Of a stretch of 9,604 nucleotides of DNA, positions 1 to 7,470 are shown in pieces. Every line of letters begins with the position of its first letter. Position 1 is the stretch's first letter. A model generated the notes under the pieces. That model was not told the origin of the DNA and made no database searches. It saw nothing but the letters and a program-made list of their open reading frames with translations. Source of the DNA: Rhodospirillaceae bacterium (GTDB lineage: Bacteria; Pseudomonadota; Alphaproteobacteria; CADEGL01); contig JABIRQ010000025.1 in NCBI GenBank assembly GCA_018699755.1, forward strand, positions 1 to 9,604, written 5' to 3'. The position numbers and the translations under genes are program-made.

Positions 1-46
1 GGGCGAGGCGCGGGCCGAGAAGCCGCCTCCTCGATCTCCCCTCCGT
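1..46. other. Short flank downstream of the acyl-CoA synthetase gene, nothing assigned
   Basis: These 46 bases lie after the stop codon of the minus-strand acyl-CoA synthetase and run to the window edge. Read on the minus strand they are purine-rich near the gene (GGAGGGGAG and GAGGAGG), which could be a ribosome binding site for a further gene to the left. No start codon follows before the edge, and no hairpin with a T-tract is visible. I assign nothing here. Confidence 0.3.
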
Positions 47-2167
47 TCAATGGCCGTGGCCGGCGGCATGGAACGCCCCGGCCTTGGGCAGGACCAGGGC
101 GTCGAGGGCGACCGCGCCCTTGGGTCCGGCGACCAGCGGGTTCACGTCGACCTCGCCCAGCCCCTCACCCAGATCGGCCGCCATAACCGAGAAGCGGGCC
201 AGGGCGTCGCAGAGCCTGGCGATATCGGCCGGCGGCGCGCCGCGCCTGCCGTCGAGCAGGGGCCGCAAGGCCAGGCCGTCGAGCAGGCGCCGCGCGGTCC
301 TGCGGCCGAAGGGCGGAATCGCGAAGGCGCGGTCCTTCATCATCTCGATCATGATGCCGCCCGCGCCGATCATCACCAGGGGGCCGAACTGGGGGTCCGT
401 GACCATGCCCAGCCCGATCTCCACCCCCTTCCCCGCCATCGGCGCGATCAGGACGCGGGGGCCGAGGCGTTTGGCCAGGTCGCGATAGGCGGTCTGCACC
501 GCGCGCCTTCCGGAAAGATCGAGCTTCACCCCGCCGACATCGGATTTGTGCAGGATGCCCGGCGTGGCGGTCTTAAGGACGACGGGTTCGGCGAACGCTT
601 CCGCCACCGCCGCGGCCGCCGCCGCGCTCTCGACGATGCGGCTGTCCGCCACGGGCACGCCGTAGGCGGCGAGCAGAGCCAGGCTCTCCGCCTCGTCCAG
701 CGGCCCGCCCATGCTCAACCGGGCGCCCCAGCGGTCGCGGACCGCGCGGGCCGGGCGGCGCGGCATGTCGTCCTCCGCCCCCCGCGCGCGGAAATCGCGG
801 TAGTCGAAGGCATGGCGCACGGCGCGCAGCATCTGGCGCGTGCCGTCGAGCACGGGCACCCCGGCCCGGGTCGCGCGCAGGGCCAGCTCGCGATGGGCCG
901 TGGCGCTGAAATTGGTCGCCAGGGCGACCGGCTTGTCGGTGCGGCCCAGCAGCTCGATCGCCTGATCCACGAAGACCTCGCTCAACATGTCGCCGTCGCG
1001 CAAGTCGCGCAGATTCACCGCGATGGCAACCGCCGGATCCTCCGCCAGGGCGGCCAAGCCTTCCTTGTAGGTCTCTTTCCAGCCGGCCAAGGAACCCCAG
1101 GCGTCGAGCGGGTTCTCGGCCTCCAAGCCATGGGCCAGATGCGGGCGCAGGCGGGCCTTGGTCGCCTCGCCGATGGCGGCGAAGGGCACGCCGAAATCCT
1201 CGGCCAGGTCGACCAGCATGCCGCGCTCGCCACCCGAATCGCCGATCACGGCCAAGCCGCCGGGGCCGACCCGGCGGGGGCCGCACAGCAGGGTCAGGGT
1301 CGAGGCGAATTCGTAGAGATCGGTCACCCGGATCACGCCGTAGCGCTCGAACAGCGCCTGATAGGCCGCGTCGTTGCCCGCCAGGGCGCCGGAATGGGTC
1401 GCCGCCATGCGCGCGCTCGTCTGGTTGCGCCCGACCTTCAGGGCGACGACCGGGATGTCGCGCTCGGCCGCCTGTTCCAACGCGGCGGCGAAAGCCGCGG
1501 GATCGCGCACGGTTTCCAGGAACAGGGCGACGGCCTTGGTCGCCGGATGCTCGACCGCGTAATCCACGTAATCGGCCATGGTGGTGGCGAATTCCTGGCC
1601 GCTCGAGACCACCAGGCTGTAGCCCAGGCGCGGATCGGCGTCGGGCACGCTGCCGAAGGTCGTGCCCGAATGGCTGATGAAGGCGATGCCGCCCTCGGTG
1701 CTCGGCTTGCTCGACGGCCAGCCGCAGATCGCCGCCTTCTCCGCCGGATGAAAGAAGCCCATGCAGTTGCCGCCGCAGATCGGCATGGCGGCGGCCTTGG
1801 CGATCGCCGCCAGCCTGTCCTTGAGCCTGGACCCCGCATCGTCCTCGGGCAGATAGCAGGAATCGAAGATCACGGCCGAGCGGACGCCCGTCGCCACCGC
1901 CTCTTGCAAGGTCTGTTCGATGCGCGCGCTGCCGACCCCCAGCGCGGCCGTATCGATCGCCTCCGGCAGATCGGAAAGCGAGGGGAAACAGGGATAGCCC
2001 TCGATCTCCTGGTATTTGGGATTGACCATATAGGCGCGGCCGCGAAAGCCGCTGTCCTTCAAGGACCGGATCATTCCCGCGCCGAAGCTGCCCTCGGTCG
2101 GCGAGGCCCCGACCAGCGCGATCGATTCCGGCGCCAGCAGGGGTGAAAGAGGGTGACGATCGCTCAT
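47..2167 (-). CDS. NDP-forming acyl-CoA synthetase (acetate-CoA ligase family)
   Basis: This 706-aa protein has the fused alpha-beta layout of ADP-forming acyl-CoA synthetases, cytosolic enzymes that interconvert acyl-CoA plus ADP and phosphate with a carboxylate, CoA and ATP through a phosphohistidine. Residues 1-130 form the CoA-binding Rossmann domain (ALVGAS at 17-22). Residues 131-460 are ligase-like and contain THSGALAG, whose His258 fits the phosphorylated histidine of the family's SHTGALAG motif. An SGGERG loop is at 321-326. Residues 490-700 are an ATP-grasp domain with PVVLKTATPGILHKSDVGGV (538-557) and EVDVNPLV (682-689). The start at 2167 is chosen because GGGGAG lies 6 bases upstream and ALVGAS then falls at the usual distance. 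The frame stays open to 2323, but those 52 residues look unrelated. The gene diverges from the 2347 gene. The acid substrate is unknown; context suggests an acid released from an amide. The family call is firm, the specificity is not. Confidence 0.92.
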   Translation of the reverse strand: MSDRHPLSPLLAPESIALVGASPTEGSFGAGMIRSLKDSGFRGRAYMVNPKYQEIEGYPCFPSLSDLPEAIDTAALGVGSARIEQTLQEAVATGVRSAVIFDSCYLPEDDAGSRLKDRLAAIAKAAAMPICGGNCMGFFHPAEKAAICGWPSSKPSTEGGIAFISHSGTTFGSVPDADPRLGYSLVVSSGQEFATTMADYVDYAVEHPATKAVALFLETVRDPAAFAAALEQAAERDIPVVALKVGRNQTSARMAATHSGALAGNDAAYQALFERYGVIRVTDLYEFASTLTLLCGPRRVGPGGLAVIGDSGGERGMLVDLAEDFGVPFAAIGEATKARLRPHLAHGLEAENPLDAWGSLAGWKETYKEGLAALAEDPAVAIAVNLRDLRDGDMLSEVFVDQAIELLGRTDKPVALATNFSATAHRELALRATRAGVPVLDGTRQMLRAVRHAFDYRDFRARGAEDDMPRRPARAVRDRWGARLSMGGPLDEAESLALLAAYGVPVADSRIVESAAAAAAVAEAFAEPVVLKTATPGILHKSDVGGVKLDLSGRRAVQTAYRDLAKRLGPRVLIAPMAGKGVEIGLGMVTDPQFGPLVMIGAGGIMIEMMKDRAFAIPPFGRRTARRLLDGLALRPLLDGRRGAPPADIARLCDALARFSVMAADLGEGLGEVDVNPLVAGPKGAVALDALVLPKAGAFHAAGHGH

Positions 2168-2346
2168 CTGCGCTCCCCATCGCGGATGCCCGCGCGTCGA
2201 GCGCGCGGTTGCGGGAGTTAGACCCAATTGGAGCGCATTGCAATCGGGAATGGGGCCATGCGGACGAAAATGCGCCGCACCCGTTTGATCCGCTGGCTTT
2301 CCGGAGCAAGATGCCCGCCGCACCGCAATCGAGGGAGAGAAATCGG
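2168..2346. promoter_or_regulatory. Divergent intergenic region with short palindromes
   Basis: This 179-bp gap separates two divergent genes and should hold both promoters. The clearest structure is CCAATTGG (2224-2231) followed by ATTGCAAT (2237-2244), two perfect 8-bp palindromes. Together they also form ATTG-N10-CAAT (2227-2244), a dyad of the kind bound by LysR-type or other dimeric regulators. I see no convincing -35/-10 pair on either strand. A regulatory role for the palindromes is inference. The site does not match the ACCAAT-N7-ATTGGT operators found near the GntR gene, because its half-sites and spacing differ. Confidence 0.35.
2331..2338 (+). promoter_or_regulatory. Ribosome binding site that fixes the 2347 start
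   Basis: GAGGGAGA ends 8 bases before the ATG at 2347. This decides the start: the frame is open from 2143, but the earlier ATG would overlap the divergent acyl-CoA synthetase gene and encodes 68 residues of proline- and arginine-rich sequence that looks non-coding. Confidence 0.7.
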
Positions 2347-3411
2347 ATGAGCGCGCGCAAGGACGTGAAGATCGAGGATCTGCGCAAGGACGTCGCCTAT
2401 GCCTGGGATGTCTGGTCCAAGCAGATGGGCGGCTTGCAAATGATCGTGATGCGCGAGAAGGGCGTGCAGGCCCTGGCCGATTTCAAGCTGACCGTCCTGG
2501 GCGGCCATCAGGAGACCCACTACCTCGCCGGCCTCGAAAAGCTGGGCATCGACGGCGACACCCCCGCCGTGGCCGCCGCCAAGTACCACTACCTCTCCAA
2601 CAAGATCGGCGGCCTCGCCCTCGAATATATCGAGGAATCGCCCAAGAAAGCCTGGATCCGCTACACCCCGCCCAACGTCTTCTATGCCGGCATGGGCGCG
2701 ATGGCGATTCCGGCCCAGGTCCAGCGCGCTGTCTTCGCCGCCTGGCACGCCAACAACGCCAAATACATGAACTGCCCGAACCTGGGCTATGTCGTCACCA
2801 AATGCTTCCAGGACGGCCATCCCTACGACGAGGGCTATTTCATCGAATACGACCAGCCGGTCAGCGCCGCCAACGCCGTGCGTTTCGAGCATGCCGAGAC
2901 GACGCCCGAATTCGATCCCGACAAGGCCCCCAAGCTCGATCCCGAAATCTGGCCCGAGGCGCGCCTGCTGCGGGCCAAGCGGAAATACGCCGGCGCCTAT
3001 GTCCGCGCCGGCTCGGAGGCCCTGATCAACGTTTTCGGCGCCAAGCCTGGCTCCTACATGATCGACCAGACCATGCGCGTCGTCGCCATGCAGTACGCCC
3101 AGCTGATGGGCCAATGGACGGACCACGAGGGCGGCGACGTCCACGCCATCGCATCCCTGCTCCACCGCACCCTGGAAGCGCGCGAGGACGAGGCGAGCCT
3201 GGAGCGGATCGGCAACAACCGCGCCGCCATCACCATGAAGACCTACAAGCCCTTCGACCCCGACGCCAACGAGACGATCCGCCGCGCCTTCTTCGCCTTC
3301 CCGGAAAGCGTCGCCCGAGCCCTCAACGGCCGCGTCCGCATCACCCGCGCCATGGAAGGCAAGGAGACCGAGGTCTGGACCCTGGAGGACACGGGGAGTT
3401 GGCTGTACTAG
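2347..3411 (+). CDS. Unrecognised 354-aa protein, apparent tandem duplication
   Basis: I do not recognise this protein. It has no signal peptide or membrane segment and looks soluble and cytoplasmic. Residues 69-110 (a GDTPAVAAAKYHYL helix leading to KKAWIRYTPP) resemble residues 263-303 (GDVHAIASLLHRTL leading to RAAITMKTYKP). Residues 129-169 (VFAAWHANN, then GYVVTKCF, then GYFIEYD) resemble 315-348 (FFAFPESVA, then VRITRAM, then TEVWTLED). The protein therefore looks like two copies of one module with helices followed by strands. Possible metal or nucleophile residues, such as Cys143, Cys153 and His158, occur only in the first copy, so the second may be structural. A faint likeness to the L-2-amino-thiazoline-4-carboxylate hydrolase family came to mind but I cannot support it. 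It diverges from the acyl-CoA synthetase and converges on hyuB, so a role in the same catabolic island is possible. That it is a gene is near certain. Confidence 0.85.
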   Translation: MSARKDVKIEDLRKDVAYAWDVWSKQMGGLQMIVMREKGVQALADFKLTVLGGHQETHYLAGLEKLGIDGDTPAVAAAKYHYLSNKIGGLALEYIEESPKKAWIRYTPPNVFYAGMGAMAIPAQVQRAVFAAWHANNAKYMNCPNLGYVVTKCFQDGHPYDEGYFIEYDQPVSAANAVRFEHAETTPEFDPDKAPKLDPEIWPEARLLRAKRKYAGAYVRAGSEALINVFGAKPGSYMIDQTMRVVAMQYAQLMGQWTDHEGGDVHAIASLLHRTLEAREDEASLERIGNNRAAITMKTYKPFDPDANETIRRAFFAFPESVARALNGRVRITRAMEGKETEVWTLEDTGSWLY

Positions 3412-3429
3412 CCGAGACCTCGCGTCGCT

Positions 3430-3514
3430 CCCCCTCACCCAGCTTCGGCTAGGCTCGGCTCCGCCTCGCGAAGCCTGCGCAACCCTCTCCCCCCGATCCC
3501 GGGAGGGAGAGGGG
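3430..3514 (+). repeat. Palindromic intergenic repeat, left copy
   Basis: This copy starts CCCCCTCACCCAGCTTCG, continues with CTAGG and a GC-rich variable part, and reaches GCGCAACCCTCTCCC. It ends in a hairpin of CCCTCTCCC (3483-3491) and GGGAGAGGG (3505-3513) with a 13-base loop. The first 24 bases match the right copy, read on the other strand, at 23 positions. Elements with this CCCTCACCC to CCTCTCCC layout are, to my knowledge, scattered between genes in several GC-rich alphaproteobacteria. Nothing here encodes a transposase, so any movement would need help from elsewhere. Confidence 0.75.
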
Positions 3515-3561
3515 TTGAAAAGACGACCTTCCACAAACCTTCGACCAAATCGCTTCAACTT

Positions 3562-3635
3562 CCCCACTCCCCCACCAGGGGGAGTGGGTTGTGCAGCCTT
3601 GGCGCATCGCGCCTAGGCGAAGCTGGGTGAGGGGG
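3562..3635 (-). repeat. Palindromic intergenic repeat, right copy (inverted)
   Basis: Read on the minus strand this copy begins CCCCCTCACCCAGCTTCG at 3635, passes a short GGCGC-ATC-GCGCC hairpin (3601-3613), and reaches GCACAACCCACTCCC. It ends in a perfect 11-bp stem, CCCACTCCCCC and GGGGGAGTGGG, with loop ACCA (3563-3588). The order of parts is the same as in the left copy, but the middle and terminal stem differ. Paired changes keep the stem intact (CTCTCCC in the left copy, CACTCCC here), which suggests that the fold matters. Confidence 0.75.
3563..3588. terminator. Strong hairpin, candidate two-way terminator between convergent genes
   Basis: An 11-bp perfect GC-rich stem closes a 4-base loop (ACCA, 3574-3577). 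It lies between the ends of two converging genes, so transcripts from either side would form it. No T-tract follows on either strand, so it is not a textbook intrinsic terminator. It may instead block 3' exonucleases or help Rho-dependent termination. The role is inferred from position and structure. Confidence 0.4.
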
Positions 3636-3657
3636 CTTGGGCCGAGAGGCCTTTGCC

Positions 3658-5382
3658 CTAGCCCGCCACCCGCAGTTCCGCCCGCCTGGCCTCCGTCGCC
3701 GCCGCATCGACCACGCCGCCCTCGACCACCACGCCATAGGTATCGCGCGCGGCCTCGGGACTGATCTTCTCGTCGAGCAGGTCGTCGAGCACGCGCGCCG
3801 GCTCCCGGTCCAGCGGGTTGCCGTAGCCGCCGCCGCCCGGCTGGGCCATCCAGATCAGGTCGCCGGCATAGATCGAGAGATTGGTGATCTTGGACGGCAG
3901 ATCGTCGGTCTTGCCCGTGGCCCGCATCAGGCGCTGCTTCGACGGCGCGCCGGGCTTGCCGCCCAGCACCCCCTTGGGCGGGAATTTCGAGGTCTCCGAG
4001 CGGTTGGTGTAATAGCCCTCGCCGTTCAGGTAGCGGGTGTGGCGATAGAAGCCCATGCCGCCCCGGTTGCTGCCCGGCCCGCCGCTGTCGGTGATCAGGT
4101 TGTAGCTCTCGACCCGCAACGGGTATTCCAGCTCCACCGCCTCGATCGGCGTGTCGTAGGAATTCGCCATCAGGCCGAAGGAGGCGTCGAGCCCGTCGCC
4201 CCGCATGGTGCCGCCCCAGCCGCCACCGAAAATCTCGAAACAGACGAAGCGCCGCTCGGAATTCGGATAGGTGCCGTTGGCCGCGAAGGAGCAGACGCAG
4301 GCCAGGCTGCTGCCCACCTGGTCGTCGCCCCGCGCCTGGTTGAGAGCCAGGACGATAGTGTCGGCGATCCGCTCCAGGGTGGTGAAACGGCCACTGATCG
4401 GCGCGGGCTTGCGCGGCTTCACCACCGTGCCCTCGGGGCGGACGATCTCGATCGGCCGGAAGCAGCCCTCGTTCTGCCGGATGATCGGATTGGTCATGTA
4501 GCGGACGCCCGCATAGACCGCCGAGTAAACCGAGCTGTCGGAGCAGTTGAACGGCCCCTTCACCTGCGGGTCCGTGCCTTCGAAATCCACCACCACGTCG
4601 CCGTCCTTCAGGGTGACGGTGACGAAGATGCGCACCGGCCGGTCGTCGATGCCGTCGGAATCCAGGAAGCCCTCGGCCGAATAACTGCCGTTGGGCAGCT
4701 TGGCCAGGTCCTCGCGCATCAGGGCTTCGGAATAGTCGAGCACCCCGGCGACGATCTCGGCCAGTTCCTCGCGGCCGTAGCGTTCGACCAGTTCGAGATA
4801 GCGCCGCTCGCCGATCGTCACCGCGCTGATCTCGGCCCGGATATCGCCCAGGGTCTTCTCCGGCACCCGGATATTGGCCTCGATCATGCGCAGGATCTCG
4901 GGCACCACCACGCCCTTCCGGTAAAGCTTCATGGGCGGGATCATCAGCCCCTCCTCGAACACGTCGCGCGCGTCGGAGGAGATCGAGCCGGGCGACCGGC
5001 CGCCCACGTCGATATGGTGGCCCAGGGCGGCGGAGATCGCGACCAGATGGCCGTCATGGAAGACCGGCTTGAAGATCATGATGTCCGGGTGATGGGTGCC
5101 GCCCTCGTAGGGGTGGTTGAGGATGACGATATCCTCGGGGTCGAGCGGGATATCCTCCGCCACCATGCGCGCCGCCTTGGCCAGGCTGCCCTGATGCGAG
5201 GGCACGTGATCGGCCTGGCCGATCATCTGGCCCTGGGGGTCGAACAGGGCGGTCGAGGAATCCATGCTCTCGCGCAGGATCGTCGAATAGGCCGTGCGCC
5301 GCAGGGTCGAGTTCATCTCGCGCACCGCCGAGACGAGGTAGTTGCCCACCACCTCGATCGAGACCGGATCCACCTTGGTCAT
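3658..5382 (-). CDS. hyuB: Hydantoinase B / oxoprolinase family subunit
   Basis: This 574-aa protein is the HyuB-type partner of HyuA. The family comprises N-methylhydantoinase, 5-oxoprolinase, caprolactamase and the acetone/acetophenone carboxylases, which use ATP to activate a cyclic amide or ketone. In the family, A phosphorylates the substrate oxygen and B carries the metal site and completes the reaction. Visible motifs are NHPYEGGTHHPD (89-100), GHHIDVGG (121-128), DFEGTDPQVKGPFN (267-280), GGGWGGTMRGDGLDA (386-400), SGGPGSNRGG (433-442) and PGGGGYGNPLDR (515-526). Length is normal for a separate B subunit. The ATG at 5382 overlaps the hyuA stop as ATGA, and GAGAGGA lies about 7 bases upstream, so the pair should be translationally coupled. 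The usual NDPY of the first motif, as I remember it, reads NHPY here. No third subunit lies nearby, so a hydrolase is likelier than a carboxylase. The substrate is unknown. Confidence 0.93.
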   Translation of the reverse strand: MTKVDPVSIEVVGNYLVSAVREMNSTLRRTAYSTILRESMDSSTALFDPQGQMIGQADHVPSHQGSLAKAARMVAEDIPLDPEDIVILNHPYEGGTHHPDIMIFKPVFHDGHLVAISAALGHHIDVGGRSPGSISSDARDVFEEGLMIPPMKLYRKGVVVPEILRMIEANIRVPEKTLGDIRAEISAVTIGERRYLELVERYGREELAEIVAGVLDYSEALMREDLAKLPNGSYSAEGFLDSDGIDDRPVRIFVTVTLKDGDVVVDFEGTDPQVKGPFNCSDSSVYSAVYAGVRYMTNPIIRQNEGCFRPIEIVRPEGTVVKPRKPAPISGRFTTLERIADTIVLALNQARGDDQVGSSLACVCSFAANGTYPNSERRFVCFEIFGGGWGGTMRGDGLDASFGLMANSYDTPIEAVELEYPLRVESYNLITDSGGPGSNRGGMGFYRHTRYLNGEGYYTNRSETSKFPPKGVLGGKPGAPSKQRLMRATGKTDDLPSKITNLSIYAGDLIWMAQPGGGGYGNPLDREPARVLDDLLDEKISPEAARDTYGVVVEGGVVDAAATEARRAELRVAG

Positions 5383-7445
5383 GTCGCGTTCCTCTCGCTG
5401 CTGCGTCCCGGCACCTTGATCGCCATGTTGCCGAAGCCGTCCACCGTCAGGTCGTGGCCGGGGAAGAGGACGACCGTGGCGCCCGCCTCCTCGACCAGGG
5501 CCGGGCCGGCGATCTTCGCGCCCGGCGCCAGGGTCGAGCGTTCGTAGGTCGGGGTCTCGGCCCAGCCGATCTTCGGGAAATAGGCTTGGCGCGCGCCCTT
5601 CGGCTCGGCGTTCCCCGTTGCCTCGCCTCGAAGCGGCTTCAGGTCCGGCTTCTTCATCACGCCGACCCCGGTCACCCGGTAGTTCACGAACTCCACCGGG
5701 TCGCCCTCGGCCGCCTGGCCGTACATGCTGCGATGCATGGCGTGGAAGGCGTCGGCCATCGCGCCGACCAGTTTGTCGGCCGGAGCGTCCGGCAGCGGCA
5801 CGTTGATCTCGTAGGCTTGGCCGCGATAGCGCATGTCGCAGGTCCGCTCGAAGCGGATCGCGCCCGCATCCATGCCCTCGCCGCTCAATTCGGCGCGGAG
5901 GTTCTTCTCCAGCCCCGCATAGATCTCGTCGAAGGCTTCGGCCGAGGCCGTATCGGTGTCCATCAGCCGGGTCACGACATCCGTGTATTTGATATCGGTC
6001 AGCAGCATGCCGAGAGCCGACAACACGCCCGGCTGGATCGGCACGAAGATATCGGTGATGCGCAGATCCTCGGCTATCAGCCCGGCATAGAGCGAGCCGG
6101 CGCCGCCGAAGGGCAGCAGGGCGAAGTCGCGCGGGTCCCAGCCCCTCTCGACCGAAACGGCGCGGATGCCCGTCACCATATTGGCGACCTGCACCCGCAC
6201 GATCGCCAGGGCGGCCTCGGCCGCGTCCATCCCCAGGGGCTCGCCGACATGGCTTTCGACCGCGCGCTTGGCCCCCGCGACGTCCAGACTCATCTCGCCG
6301 CCGACGAAATAATCCGGATCGATATAGCCCAGGGTGACGGCGGCGTCGGTGCTGGTCGGCTCCGTCCCGCCATTGCCGTAGCAGACCGGGCCGGGCACGG
6401 CGCCGGCGCTTTCCGGCCCGACCTTCAGCGCGCCGCGGATGACCCGCGCCAGGCTGCCGCCGCCCGCGCCGATAGTGTGCACGTTGACCTGGGGCACCTG
6501 CACCGGATAGGCCCCGACCTGGCCCTCGGTCGAGAGAGTGACCTCGCCGCCCCGCGCCAGGCAGATGTCCAGGCTGGTGCCGCCCATATCCATGGCGATG
6601 ATGTCGTCGAAGCCGGCGGCTCTGGCCACGCCGACGGCGCCCACGACCCCGCCGGCCGGGCCCGAGAGCAGGGTGCGCACCGGATGGCTGCGCGTGGTGG
6701 CGACATTCATCAGCCCGCCGTTCGACTGGATGATGCGCAACTGGCTGGCGCAACCGATCTCGCCCAGCAGGGTTTCCAGCCGGTTCGCCAACTGGTCTAT
6801 CCTGGGCATGACATAGCCGTTCATGACCGTGGTCGTCGCCCGCTCGAACTCGCGGAACTCGGGCGAGACATCGGAGGAAATCGAGACGAGGGCGTCCGAC
6901 TTGGCCGCCAGGATGGCGTCGCGCAGCTTGCGTTCATGGGTCGGGTTCAGGAAGGAAAACAGCCCGCAGATCGCCACCGCCTCGAAATCGCCATCCACGA
7001 TCAGGCGGGCAACGCGGTCGGCCTCCTCGTCGGTCAGCGGCGTGACGACTTCGCCCTGGGAGCCGATCCGCTCGTCCGCCTCGAAGCGCCAACGCCGGGG
7101 CACCAGCGGCGGCGGCTTCTGGATATAGAGGTCGAAGAGGTGGCTGCGCCACAGGCGCTGGATCTCGATCACGTCGCGCGTGCCCTTCGTGGCGACCAGC
7201 GCGGTCTTGGCGCCCTTCAGTTCGAGCACCGAATTGGTCGCCACCGTGGTGCCGAAGATGAAGCGGCCGATGTCCGACGGGTCCACGCCGTGCCGGTCGC
7301 GCAGCCGTTCAACCCCGGCCAGCACGGCGCGCGCCGGATCCTCCGGCACGGAGGGCACCTTGAAGGTCGTGATCTCGCCCGACTCGGCGTTCAGCGCCAC
7401 GAAGTCGGTGAAGGTGCCGCCGGTATCGACGCCCAGGTAATACAT
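5379..7445 (-). CDS. hyuA: Hydantoinase A / oxoprolinase family ATPase subunit
   Basis: This 688-aa protein is the ATP-dependent A subunit of the hydantoinase/oxoprolinase family, with an actin-like ATPase fold. It opens with GVDTGGTFTDFV (5-16), the N-terminal phosphate-binding loop. It continues with FGTTVATNSVLELKGAKTAL (64-83), GLFSFLNPTHE (161-171), EFREFERATTTVMNGYV (196-212), SGPAGGVVGAVG (261-272), MDMGGTSLDICL (285-296), IGAGGGSLA (325-333) and PFGGAGSLYA (445-454). The C-terminal third is the usual tail (MRYRGQAYEINVP, 538-550). The ATG at 7445 is the first in the frame, has GAGGAGAGGGAG shortly upstream, and puts the phosphate loop at residue 5, as is normal. It follows the regulator gene by 25 bases and overlaps hyuB by 4, so the three genes form one operon. 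All expected motifs are present, so it should be active. Substrate is not deducible; lactam, hydantoin or imide are all possible. Confidence 0.95.
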   Translation of the reverse strand: MYYLGVDTGGTFTDFVALNAESGEITTFKVPSVPEDPARAVLAGVERLRDRHGVDPSDIGRFIFGTTVATNSVLELKGAKTALVATKGTRDVIEIQRLWRSHLFDLYIQKPPPLVPRRWRFEADERIGSQGEVVTPLTDEEADRVARLIVDGDFEAVAICGLFSFLNPTHERKLRDAILAAKSDALVSISSDVSPEFREFERATTTVMNGYVMPRIDQLANRLETLLGEIGCASQLRIIQSNGGLMNVATTRSHPVRTLLSGPAGGVVGAVGVARAAGFDDIIAMDMGGTSLDICLARGGEVTLSTEGQVGAYPVQVPQVNVHTIGAGGGSLARVIRGALKVGPESAGAVPGPVCYGNGGTEPTSTDAAVTLGYIDPDYFVGGEMSLDVAGAKRAVESHVGEPLGMDAAEAALAIVRVQVANMVTGIRAVSVERGWDPRDFALLPFGGAGSLYAGLIAEDLRITDIFVPIQPGVLSALGMLLTDIKYTDVVTRLMDTDTASAEAFDEIYAGLEKNLRAELSGEGMDAGAIRFERTCDMRYRGQAYEINVPLPDAPADKLVGAMADAFHAMHRSMYGQAAEGDPVEFVNYRVTGVGVMKKPDLKPLRGEATGNAEPKGARQAYFPKIGWAETPTYERSTLAPGAKIAGPALVEEAGATVVLFPGHDLTVDGFGNMAIKVPGRSSERNAT

Positions 7446-7470
7446 CGTCTCTCCCTCTCCTCTGTCCGGC

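Larger units (their letters stand above)
3412..3657. other. Convergent intergenic region filled by inverted repeats
   Basis: This 246-bp gap lies between the ends of the plus-strand 2347 gene and minus-strand hyuB. About 160 of its bases belong to two inverted copies of a palindromic repeat, listed separately. The 47 bases between the copies (3515-3561) are relatively AT-rich, with no ORF or promoter that I can defend. Their ends are also partly symmetrical: GGGGTTGAA at 3511-3519 and TTCAACTTCCCC at 3554-3565. Confidence 0.7.

Noticed and set aside
50..2146. 698-codon plus-strand ORF opposite the acyl-CoA synthetase gene
   Set aside because: It is a mirror frame of a well-supported gene in GC-rich DNA. 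Its product is Arg/Gly/His/Gln-rich with no motif, and the minus-strand protein has clear family signatures.
2223..2243. A third copy of the GntR-associated operator
   Set aside because: CCAAT and ATTG are present but the spacer is 8 rather than 7 and the outer bases do not match ACCAAT/ATTGGT, so it is not counted as the same site.
2168..2323. Longer start for the acyl-CoA synthetase (52 extra residues)
   Set aside because: The extension would cover most of the divergent promoter region, has no family resemblance, and the ATG at 2167 has a good ribosome site.
2143..2346. Longer start for the 354-aa protein (68 extra residues)
   Set aside because: It would overlap the divergent gene start, the sequence looks non-coding, and the ATG at 2347 has a clear ribosome site.
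3637..5547. 636-codon plus-strand ORF opposite hyuB
   Set aside because: It is a shadow frame: low-complexity, His/Arg/Asp-rich product, no recognisable domain, and it runs past the hyuB/hyuA boundary.
5383..6753. N-terminal extension of the hyuB frame to about 1031 aa
   Set aside because: The extra 457 residues lie inside hyuA in another frame and are Arg/Gly-rich. The normal HyuB start MTKVDPVSIEVVGNY begins at 5382, with a ribosome site and ATGA overlap.
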